The translations under genes were made by a program, and so were the position numbers. From Podospora bellae-mahoneyi (Eukaryota > Ascomycota > Sordariomycetes > Sordariales > Podosporaceae): a DNA stretch of 64,000 bases. The DNA lies in NCBI RefSeq assembly GCF_035222275.1, contig NC_085883.1, positions 3,534,001 to 3,598,000 on the forward strand, read 5' to 3'. The notes under the pieces were generated by a model. The model saw only the letters and a list, made by a program, of their open reading frames with translations, searched no databases and was not told the origin of the DNA. Below are positions 56,002 to 64,000 of this stretch, piece after piece. How positions within the stretch are numbered: position 1 is the first letter of the stretch; the number at the start of each line of letters is the position of its first letter.

Positions 56002-57726
56002 TCACTCTTCAGCCCGCTTCCCCCTCGAAGAAGGCGTGCGAGGGTGGAAATGCAGCGGCGAAGCGGGCCTGGATGAAGACAGAGCTGCACCGTGAGCAGA
56101 GTCCAAGGGGTTGACGCTCAGCCTGTCCTGATCTAGATATCGCGGGGTGCCCTCCACTGTTGTCTTCTCGTAGCTGGCGATGCTGATGGGCGGTGGCCGC
56201 GCGCGTTTTCCTTCCGGGAGGGTGTACAAGTATGTGGCTCCCAGCACAAGAGCTGTGCCAAACAAGAACTGTAGGTATGAAAATGTCAGCAACCATCACT
56301 AAACTCGTGTCTCGAGCTGTCTGCACCTACCGATGCTGTAATCTCCAAGTCGAAGAAGACCACACTGAAAAGGAAGCTGATGATGATGCTGATGCTGGTC
56401 GCAAAGTTCTTTGCAATGTTGTCTGCGTATTGAATGCAGATGCTCGACAAAATTCCGCCCACCGACTGAAACACAATTGCTGTCCAGACAACCGCATTGT
56501 ATCCGTCGAAGAAACCATGCTTGGCGATCTCCCGTCCGTCGTTGAAGATGACCCCAACAAACAGCGCGGGGAATAGCGAGTAAAATGACAACTGGATATT
56601 CCTCGTCCACACAGAGGCTGGTGTGGTAGAGTCCTTCAGCACCTTCTCGAAGTAAACCCCCGTCAGGCCCGAGACAAGTGCCGCGACCAAAACAGCCGTA
56701 ACGCCCACCGAGTAGTTCATCGTCGACAACGTAGGTTCCTGGTCCTCTTTGATGCCTTCGTAGGTGGCCGATCGCCGAGTCAGCTCCCCAACCAGCCCAG
56801 TGACACCTCGTTTTGTCAATTCCCTCGCCGCCTCCACAACACCACCAGCAAATTGGCCGAGTTCGTGGACTGACCGTGGGAAAAAGTGGTCGCTGAAATC
56901 GTGGATGTCAACCGAAAGATCCGGGGAACTGGCCGACGGAAGCGATACAACTGACACCCCCATAGTCAGGATGACAAGGGATAGCCACCGCCTGGCCCCA
57001 AGCGTCCGGCCCAGCAGTACCACCATAAACACTGCTGTCGTGATGATCTAGCCATCCTTGTCAGCTTGCTATACTCTCCATGTTCCAATGGCCTCTGTGC
57101 CCCAATCCCCCCCAGCGGTAGCACCGACCTTTAATTGGAACAAGACCTGGAAATGCACCGCATCCAGGTTCCCAAGCGCAACATATTGGAGCGTGTTCTC
57201 CAGCGTGTACAGCACAGCCGGAATGGCCAGCTTCCACCCATCGCCTGAAAATACCGAATGGTACACTTGCTCAAGCAGGACTGTTGCCGGGGTCTGGGGC
57301 GCCAGGCTTCGGGATACTTCGTAAATGGCAAAGGTGAGGGACATAGCGAGTTTGAGAAGCTCATTGAGGAGCACGGCAGTCGAAGCAAAGTATCGGTGGT
57401 CACCTGGAGGTGCCATAACTCGAGAGTAATGCATAATCTGGCATGGGAAGCGCCCGTTCGTTAGCATGAGATGAGGTTGTTGTGCCACACCAACGTCGGG
57501 GCTACCGGCGCGAGGAAGTTAACGTACAAGTATTAATGCGGAATTTTGGAATGTTAACTATCCCAACCATCATGTCAGCCATCTTTTCCCAGCAGTCTTT
57601 TGCCATTTTCCTGTTGTCGAGTGTTGTGTTTTTTTGAAAGCTGCGTACTGTGATCAGGGAGGCCTGCTTCATTGGCAGGCCCAGCAAGCTTGGCCCGCTC
57701 TGGGGCGCTGCGGTGGGAAGAGCCAT
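56002..57726 (-). CDS. UDP-galactose-type nucleotide-sugar transporter (SLC35A)
   Basis: Golgi antiporter importing UDP-sugar for glycosylation. Five exons: 57649-57726, 57528-57557 (30 bp), 57129-57437, 56331-57047 and 56002-56268, separated by introns of 91, 90, 81 and 62 bp, all phase 0. The product is 466 residues. Seen: MKQASLIT joined to LTFQNSALIL joined to IMHYSRVM, the family's first-helix signature, which is only continuous when the 30-bp exon is included. Next comes LENTLQYVALGNLDAVHFQVLFQLK, in two parts, typical of SLC35A. About ten helices, a long Asp/Ser-rich loop (about 175-240) and a hydrophilic C-tail follow. The microexon makes automated models prone to error. Confidence 0.93.
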
Positions 57727-58903
57727 GATGTTTTCCTTCTGAAGCCGCTGACGACGTGGGAAGGCCGGAGACTTGTGTCAAAACAAACGGCAGGTTAGAG
57801 GAGATATGGAAAAGAAATGCCCGGATCGCGATTCGCAATTACTGTCCAGTTCTGGTGAATTCCTTGGGCAATGCGCTCCGACGTCACTGTTGGAAAATCG
57901 AGGGTCTCAGGTCGCCAAGGGGTTCGTGGGTGTTTCGCCCAGCGCGCCAGCGGGCAGACAGAGACACAATGGAGCCCTCGTTCCAGTCCTCAATGCAACA
58001 AAGAAGAGGCTGTTGTGGGAGGAACTGGAGTAGCACAGCTCTGGCAGGGCCGGAAGCATGGATTTATTTCAGAATTCCTATCCTCCTGTGCCGTATTCAG
58101 ACTGGCTGCAGACGTTGGCCTGCTTTGCTGGACCTCTCTGCACAGCTCCCAAGCTGCCCACGCTCACCCCTGCAGTCGCAGATCGCCAAGCGGTGGTACC
58201 TCTGAGGGACCTGGGCCGTTGCACCAGAATGGCGGGGAAGCGGGGTACAGGGCTGGTACCGCCAAGTCGATCTCTGGGTGTCCAAGGCCTACGCCGCACC
58301 GATCATGATCTCAGCGATCGACTGGACGGAAGAGACGGGAACTTGAGCTCACTCCAGATCTCTGGAAATTATGACAACCCTATGTAGAAGAGGCTTATTC
58401 ATGAGAACCCAGGTGGCTGGGACGGATGACCCCGTCACTTTCCATCAACATCCCATCAAAACACCACCTCGAGGTTCTCAGCTTCTTGGGACGTCACACG
58501 GTCCACCTCTTCCCCGCATTTTAGTTGCATTAGCAGTGATCCAGTGACACCGCCCGAAGACACTGGGAGCACATGTCCCACCATGGGACTTTTGACAACG
58601 TCAAAGAAATGGCGAGCATAACGGCGACGGGAGGGATGTCTCGAGTACTACTCTCCTACTACCCAGAAAGCCTAGGAAAAAGAGTGCAACATCAAGGGTG
58701 CATAAGCATGCAATGCGACAAGACAGTGAACTGGTACTGGTACTCTCTTTTGAACGGGAAGCCCCCATGATTTGGAAACGATAACAGCACGATTAACTCG
58801 ATAGGTAGCAAAAACAATGCCAAATCTACTCATTCGGACGTCCACTTATTCCATTCCATATCTTTTCATCCTACACTCCCGTCCCCCTTGTCAACCATCC
58901 CAC
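57727..58903. other. Long intergenic region
   Basis: About 1.2 kb: the promoter of the transporter and the 3' flank of the small mitochondrial protein gene. Overlapping plus-strand frames at 57756-58387 have no recognisable motif and no splice logic, so they are not called. Confidence 0.5.
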
Positions 58904-59236
58904 TCAAGCAGCTCGGTCAGCCGCGGCCGCAGCCGAATTCCCGCTCTTCTTCTTGCCTCCAAACATGAAATATACGGCCCCGAGACCTAGCACGCCTGCT
59001 CCCAGATAACTGTCGCACCATCATCAGTATCAAGACCCTGAGGGCTCATCCTGGTCAAAAACGTACACGAAGTTCTTGTTGGGGTTCGTTCCATCCTTGT
59101 TGTACACCTTTGCTGTTCCTTTTTCACCCACATGGGGTCCCTGAGGCGGCAGACTGGAGTAGCATCTTTGTGTGAGCCTTCCCTGGGTCTGCTGCAGGAC
59201 GGGACGAAGGAGGTTGCGCGTTCCGAAGCGGTTCAT
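58904..59236 (-). CDS. Small mitochondrial single-helix membrane protein
   Basis: Two exons: 59067-59236 and 58904-59009. The 57-bp intron has a strong GTACGT donor. The product is 91 residues and falls below usual ORF cut-offs unless spliced. Seen: an Arg-rich, acid-free presequence (about 1-28, ending in RCYSS), a Gly/Lys-rich middle, one transmembrane helix starting right after the splice (YLGAGVLGLGAVYFMF), and a short Lys-rich then Ala-rich tail. The layout resembles small inner-membrane or respiratory-complex accessory proteins. I cannot name it. Confidence 0.75.
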
Positions 59237-59689
59237 CTTGATGATATCGCGTTGTTTTTCTTTTCGTCTTGTGAAGGGTGTCGACTATGATGCAGGCAAT
59301 GTACCAAATAGACTTGACTACTCTTTGACAACGTTAAAGGGTTGGATGATGTTGAAGACGCAGCTCGAGGACGGATCCTTGAAGGAAAGGTTCGGTTGGT
59401 GGTAGTAGCGAAGTGATGACATCATGTTGACGAATGGATATGTGCCCCACCATCAACCGTTTGGATGAATGCTTTGTTTTGCTCCCGCCGCGGCAGTCGG
59501 CTTTCCATTCCAGGAGGCTTCCAGACTTTAATCGGGCTGCTTGGCGCAGAGCCGCATTGCTTCCTTCAACATCCAATTCTGACAAATGTCTCAATTATTA
59601 GGTATCGTCTACAATCATGGGTCCTCGTTGTCTTCATCTTCCATCCTTCGTCCTCCGTCTTCCATCCTCATCTCCCCCATTCTCTCTCA
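59237..59689. other. Intergenic
   Basis: About 450 bp including the promoter of the small mitochondrial protein gene. A pyrimidine-rich stretch at 59625-59690 lies next to the 61-residue gene's 3' end. No other gene seen. Confidence 0.5.
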
Positions 59690-59958
59690 CTAACAGCAGT
59701 GCTTATGGAATGAACACGATCCACCGCAACAGGTAAACCCAATGTTCATACCGCCGCCACGCATCGAAATCTCGTTATCCGCCTGTGGGAGTGGCTCAGC
59801 TTTCTGAGGTTCGTGTTAGTCTCGCCGTTCCACTGTCGGTCGATTGTCAGGAGGTTTTGGCTTACTGGCTGCTCACAAATGACCTTCTTCACTACACTGC
59901 CGTCCTGGGGGATGGCTTCCATCCGCTCCTGTTGTGTTGGCTCTTGAACGGTGGGCAT
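59690..59958 (-). CDS. 61-residue cysteine-rich-tail protein (two exons)
   Basis: Exons 59866-59958 and 59690-59782, joined in phase 0 across an 83-bp intron with GTAAGC donor and CAG acceptor. The spliced product has 61 residues: an acidic/polar head (MPTVQEPTQQERMEAIP, then DGSVVKKVICEQP) joined to ADNEISMRGGG and a tail with six cysteines in pairs (FTCCGGSCSF and HKHCC) at the C-terminus. The head plus SMRGGG block matches, from memory, a small conserved fungal family whose members end in a Cys-rich hydrophobic tail resembling CYSTM proteins. Here the tail is more polar than I expect for the family. It is too short for standard ORF lists and needs splicing to appear. Confidence 0.75.
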
Positions 59959-60284
59959 TGTGCTTGGATGTTTCTTTAGGTGAGGTATGTCAAAAATGAG
60001 AATTGAGGATGATGTTGTTGTTGCACGCTGGTGGCGTCGTTGCTCACCGCTGAGAATTTATCAGCTCCGACAGCGACCGAGGCCTCCCTGATGCTGGGGC
60101 CTGTGCGTAGCTGGCTTCTGATTGGCCAGAGAGAGTCAACACAAGCGACGCCAAGATCTCACGATAGCGTCGTTTTGGCGCCCTCACATCACATCAACGG
60201 ATTGATTTTGAGGTGTTTCTACTCCTAGCTTGCGTTTTGAAGCCACAGGAACCCGGGTGATCTTATTTATACTATCTTTGGCGC
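59959..60284. other. Intergenic
   Basis: About 325 bp: the promoter of the 61-residue gene. Nothing else seen. Confidence 0.5.
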
Positions 60285-61076
60285 TCACGCGCATCCCACA
60301 CGGGTCGACGAGACGACGATATCATCATACCAGAAGGTGTTGGTGTCCCCGCCATAAGACTCCCAGCCGAAATTGATGGCCGTGACCTTTGGCTTGATTG
60401 AGCTTCTCTGCCACTGCGCGGCATTGGGGTTGGCAGTGCCCGGCTTGCTTGTCAGCCCAGTGATGACCTTGTCATTCAGCCACGTCTCGATCGTGCCGTC
60501 AGGTCCCAGATGGTATTCAAAGCACTGCCAGCTGCCTGTAGGGAGAGCGGCCGAGGTGGCCACACCCTGTGGAGAGAGATCAGGGAGGGTGGCATCGTCC
60601 GACTCGCGGTTGAACATGAGGATGCTGTTCTGGCCGCCGATACGAAGGTGCTTCTTGTTGCCCTGCGCCGAGTCGGGCATTGTGATGAAGGTGACGTGCG
60701 CCGCCGTGAGCGCCTTGGATGCTTTGCTATTGTCAGAGGGTTGTTAGCAGGCTGTTTTTGGCCTCGCCTTCCGATGAGGGCTGCTCCGTATGCTATTCTG
60801 GACTCACATCCATGCCCTGACGTATACATCTCCAGTGGGCACCTTGGAAGTGCCGAAGAAGATATGACCACAGTAACCACCGCCGCCATCGACTCGCATG
60901 GAGTTCTTCCCGCTGTGTGCGTTGGCGGTGTCAAGAGTGACTTTGCCCCCCTGGCTGCAGTCCGGCGCGTATGTTGGCCATGCCGACTGGTCCCATCCGT
61001 TTTCGAACCCTTCCGAGACCTGGGCCAGGGATCCGGGGACGAGAGCAAGTGAGAGAAGAGCGAGTTGGCGCAACAT
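60285..61076 (-). CDS. cip1: Cip1-like secreted protein (cellulose-induced)
   Basis: Homologue of Trichoderma reesei Cip1, a secreted beta-jelly-roll protein co-induced with cellulases and related to glucuronan-lyase-like folds. Exons 60808-61076 and 60285-60726; the 81-bp phase-2 intron (GTGAGT) gives 236 residues. Seen: a signal peptide (about 1-18), then FENGWDQSAWPTYAPDC, GGYCGHIFFGTSKVPTGDVY and, after the splice, HLRIGGQNSILMFNRESDDA with PDLSP, then WQCFEYHLGPDGTIETWLN and a C-terminal WYDDIVVSSTRVGCA. There is no CBM1, unlike the Trichoderma protein, so this is the core domain alone. Confidence 0.9.
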
Positions 61077-61875
61077 CTTTGGCGGTAAGTTGGTAATTTC
61101 GGGGAGGTCAATGGTGATTCCAACTCAAATACATCGCAGAGATTTATGGTATTTAAATACTGAGGTCCCATCTACAAAGCCGCGCCGTCAGTGCCGTGGC
61201 CCGTGGTCGGATATTGAGTGCTTGTATTGCCTCTCCACTTACGGAGAAACATGCCCCGGATTCCCCAGCCGTCCTTGCGATCCCGAATTCATCGAAACTC
61301 GTCATGCCCTTGATTCCGTCTAGGCAGGTGTATCTTCATCTGTTTCAAACTCAACGCCATATTTTGGCTACGGACGGAGAGCACCAGTCCGTTATCAGGT
61401 CTCATGCCCCATGAAAAAAGAAGAGCCACCTATCCCCATACTACTTCTCTACTAGTTTTCTTTTGGGCCCTATCTCCTTGGTATTCCCATAACAACTGGC
61501 CATAGAGATACCGGGAAGCCGCCACCAACCATTATCTGAGTGACATTAGCCTGTATGAACAAAGCTTACCTGTCATGCATCTTCCCCGCGGAAGCCATAA
61601 CTGCCACCAACCAAAGACACGATCGTCATTTATTCGTGCGCGTGATTTTCGGAACTTGAGCCTAAAGTTCCTGGCCGTGTTTGCCGAGCAGGTAGATCTG
61701 TAGATCTGGCTTGGGGGTTCTGCAATAAAGCTTGATTTTCTGGGGAGTTGCGTAGGTGCGACCCTTTTCCCTGACGGCCTATCGTGTTCCTCGGCCCGGG
61801 GCGAATTTAGAGTAAAGATACAGAGGAATGTAAAGAGGAGAGATCCAAAGACAACAACACCAACTCCCACCATCT
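61077..61875. other. Intergenic, upstream of Cip1-like gene
   Basis: About 800 bp. It includes the Cip1-like promoter, with TATTTAAATA at 61149-61158 as a TATA-like element about 75 bp before the ATG. The minus-strand frame at 61532-61972 overlaps the NmrA-like gene and has no support. Confidence 0.5.
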
Positions 61876-62988
61876 TCAAGAACCCCACTGCTTCGATCTG
61901 GGGCCCTCCCCCAAAACATACCCTTCCTTCTTCAAAAACTCCTCCAAACTCACCAGCTCCCCCAACCCGCACTCCCTCACCAGCCTCTTCCCCTCCTCCA
62001 CCAACGCCCCCGTCTCCTTCCCCGCGTGACCAAACTCCTCCAGCGCTGAATACCCCTCCACCAAAACATCCTTCAAACTCTCCGGAAACCCCTTCAATCC
62101 CGTCTCCCTAAACTCCTCCACCGTGACCTGCTCATACCTCACCCTCCGCCCCGTGTGCCGCGAGAAAACCTCGGCGATCCCATCCAAAGCGTACACCCCC
62201 TCCGCAGCCAGCACCGTCTCCCCGGTCCCATCCACCCCACGTTCCAAAATCGCCGCCACAAACTTCCCCGTGTCCCTCCCCGCGTCAACAAGCGGTATCC
62301 CCGTCCCCCCAGCAACATGCAGCCTCATAACCCAACTGTCCGTGTCCTCATCATACCTCGGCGCCAAGAACCCCTGCGTCAGCCAGTTGCTCATGAAGAA
62401 CCCAAGCGACAGAAACGCTGATTTGATCTGCGGGTGCAGCGAGCGAATGTAGGCTTCTGCGCGGGCCTTGTCGTCAAAGGGTGTGACGTGGGTGTATTTA
62501 CCCGACGAGAGCTCGGTGATGTTGGGGAGGGTGCTGAAGAGGACGGTGTCGACTTTTTGGGCGAGGGCGGCGGAGAGGATGTTTTGGACGGCGAGGAATT
62601 CTTTGCTGGAGTTGGGGTCGTCTGAGGTCACGGGGGCGAAGGAGGGGGTGGTCATGATGAAGGCTGTGTGGACGTCTTTGAGGGCGGGGAGGAGGGTGGA
62701 GGGGGTGTGGAAGTCGACTTGGGGGGTGACTTGAATGGTGTTGGTGGTGTTGTTGGTGGTGTTGTTGTCGGTATCGGTATCAGGGGAACTGCCGATGAGG
62801 CGGTACCATTGCTCGAGTGGGATAGAAGAAGCTGAGGAAATGGGCAAGGAGCGGCTGGTGAGGGCGCGGAGGTGGAACTGTGAGATGTTTGGGAGGGAGG
62901 CCGCGGGTTCAGAGACGAGTTGGTTGATGACGGAGCCGCCTTGTTGGCCTGTTGCGCCAAACACGGCGAGGATCTTCTTTTCTGTCAT
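61876..62988 (-). CDS. NmrA-like NAD(P)-binding protein
   Basis: Atypical short-chain dehydrogenase of the NmrA/HSCARG group. Members act as redox sensors or as reductases in secondary metabolism. A single exon of 370 residues. Seen: the glycine motif GATGQQGGSVINQL at 10-23, an extended Asp/Asn/Thr-rich low-complexity insertion near 70-87, DVHTAFIMTTPSF near 104, and a C-terminal alpha-helical part (EVFSRHTGRRVRYEQVTVEEF) typical of the family. The usual Tyr-x3-Lys catalytic pair is not evident, which is common in NmrA proteins and favours a sensor role. Confidence 0.87.
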   Translation of the reverse strand: MTEKKILAVFGATGQQGGSVINQLVSEPAASLPNISQFHLRALTSRSLPISSASSIPLEQWYRLIGSSPDTDTDNNTTNNTTNTIQVTPQVDFHTPSTLLPALKDVHTAFIMTTPSFAPVTSDDPNSSKEFLAVQNILSAALAQKVDTVLFSTLPNITELSSGKYTHVTPFDDKARAEAYIRSLHPQIKSAFLSLGFFMSNWLTQGFLAPRYDEDTDSWVMRLHVAGGTGIPLVDAGRDTGKFVAAILERGVDGTGETVLAAEGVYALDGIAEVFSRHTGRRVRYEQVTVEEFRETGLKGFPESLKDVLVEGYSALEEFGHAGKETGALVEEGKRLVRECGLGELVSLEEFLKKEGYVLGEGPRSKQWGS

Positions 62989-63372
62989 GATGAAGTCCGG
63001 ATGTCAAAAGTCTGGGAGTTCTGGGTCTGTAGAGAAAAATAGAATAGGATAACTGGTATTGACGGCCCTTTTATATGTAGATGGCAATGCCGCTCAACTT
63101 GTCCGCGGTGCACCGTGGGGGAACTTTTGTTGAGTTGGTGTCCTCGGACTTTTGGGATGACAAACCCGCGGCGATCCTTCACATTTGACTCTCCATGGCT
63201 CTTGAGCACAGAAATTGTACAGGTTATGAACAACATGCCAGAAGCAGACAAAACAGTTGTGAATATCAAGGAAAAAGTAGCTATCATTTAGAGGTAAGGT
63301 ATGTAAATATGCCATATTGCTAGGCAAACAAGTGTATAAAAAGTATCCATATGTCTATGAAAAGAAAAGAAA
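62989..63372. other. Intergenic, upstream of NmrA-like gene
   Basis: About 385 bp, AT-rich between 63230 and 63370. No gene recognised. Confidence 0.5.
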
Positions 63373-63987
63373 CTAAAATGTGGGCGCGACTCGGAGGGGC
63401 ATCCTATCTCCTCCCTGACTTCCTAACCTGAATGACCGAAGCGAGGTCGTGGAGAGTTTGGGTGCGTGCGCTGGTGGCCGCGACTGCGAAACCGACCGCA
63501 CGCTCATGCTGCGGCCGACGCGGGTTCCTGTGCTTCCTACCGAGCCCGCCGGCGAGGGCGGGACGGACCGACCACGAGACCGAACATTTAGTTTGCCCAT
63601 CATGGCCGTTATGGCCGTTGCGCCGTCGAGCGGTGGAGTAGGGGGTGATCTTATGGGATGAGGCGCCATGATGCCAAAGGCACCGTGCACCATGTGGCCG
63701 GCGGCAGAACCAGACACTTGTGATGTTCTAGAGTTCAGTGGTCTGCCGTTGTAGGACGCCATCATGCGCTCCAGCGACGTGGCGCGAGACGTGTTCCTCA
63801 TGGGAGGTGACCGTGTGGAAATCATGGATGGCGGGGTGGGTGGTCGATGCTGTTGCTCCATGGCGGCTTGGATCTGCTCAAAGGTCAATGAGGATGGCAT
63901 CTTGCTCAGCCGGCGGATGGACCTCATGTTGGCATCGATGAAGCTGGACATGGCTTTGACTGCCGTGTTGTTTTCGTGCGTCGCCAT
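63373..63987 (-). CDS. Ser/Pro/Arg-rich protein of unknown function
   Basis: A frame of 204 residues starting at an ATG in a CGCCATGG context, 13 bp from the window edge. Seen: an N-terminal helical part (MSSFIDANMRSIRRL, then SSLTFEQIQAAMEQQ), followed by a low-complexity, basic region rich in Ser, Pro and Arg with repeated S-P and R-S motifs, likely disordered and phosphorylated. There is no membrane segment or signal peptide. An upstream exon outside the window cannot be excluded. No family recognised. Confidence 0.6.
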   Translation of the reverse strand: MATHENNTAVKAMSSFIDANMRSIRRLSKMPSSLTFEQIQAAMEQQHRPPTPPSMISTRSPPMRNTSRATSLERMMASYNGRPLNSRTSQVSGSAAGHMVHGAFGIMAPHPIRSPPTPPLDGATAITAMMGKLNVRSRGRSVPPSPAGSVGSTGTRVGRSMSVRSVSQSRPPAHAPKLSTTSLRSFRLGSQGGDRMPLRVAPTF

Positions 63988-64000
63988 GGCGCTCGTTTCT

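Noticed and set aside
57756-58387. Overlapping plus-strand frames in the 1.2-kb gap before the transporter
   Set aside because: Three frames open over the same DNA without conserved motifs or splice sites; typical of GC-rich non-coding sequence.
61532-61972. 146-codon minus-strand frame with a hydrophobic segment
   Set aside because: It overlaps the NmrA-like coding sequence in another frame; its apolar segment falls in intergenic DNA without conservation evidence.
1-64000. CRISPR arrays, prokaryotic operons, plasmid origins, phage-like or LTR elements
   Set aside because: No direct-repeat/spacer pattern, no paired long terminal repeats, no reverse transcriptase or integrase frames, and eukaryotic introns and tRNA structure throughout.

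Overview
The window reads as nuclear DNA of a filamentous ascomycete, most likely a sordariomycete. Introns are short (48-91 bp, with one of 187 bp), with GTRNGY donors, CTAAC-like branch sites and YAG acceptors. Coding sequence is GC-rich at third positions. The gene content is typically fungal: GH7 and Cip1-like plant-wall proteins, Fung_rhodopsin and RTA1 membrane proteins, an adenylate-forming reductase, MER3, KAP123, and an aspartyl-tRNA synthetase fused to DUF2156. I place it in Sordariales or near relatives by inference only.

Layout. 0-7 kb: the 3' end of an unknown gene, a GH7 glucanase, a GMC oxidoreductase and a multi-pass membrane protein. 7.4-13 kb: tRNA-Ser(CGA), then a divergent pair made of an ErdS-type AspRS-DUF2156 fusion and a hormone-sensitive-lipase-like hydrolase that fits ErdH. 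13-19.6 kb: a small Cys-rich secreted protein, a large vWA plus RING-IBR-RING protein, and a rhodopsin-domain protein. 19.6-28.2 kb: a decayed accessory stretch with two pseudogenes, a tandemly repeated coding-like relic and long intergenic DNA, interrupted by a 2-hydroxyacid dehydrogenase and a flavin-reductase-like gene. 28-34 kb: an RTA1-like protein, the KAP123 importin and an intron-bearing tRNA-Ala(AGC). 34-64 kb: fifteen consecutive protein genes, all on the minus strand. These include a carboxylic-acid-reductase-like A-T-R enzyme, a BBE-type oxidase, a run of secreted proteins, the meiotic helicase MER3/HFM1, a UDP-galactose-type transporter, two small proteins that only appear after splicing, a Cip1 homologue and an NmrA-like protein.

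How the genes work together. The clearest functional unit is ErdS/ErdH: one enzyme would load aspartate from Asp-tRNA onto ergosterol and the other would remove it. GH7, the GMC oxidase and Cip1 fit plant-polymer use but are not physically clustered. The A-T-R reductase and the BBE oxidase are adjacent and could share a pathway, but no other cluster genes are visible. The fused vWA-RBR protein and the secreted protein with apparently three NTF2-like units are the least familiar architectures here.

Intron boundaries were placed by hand from reading frame and consensus. Family names come from motif recognition, not from searches.
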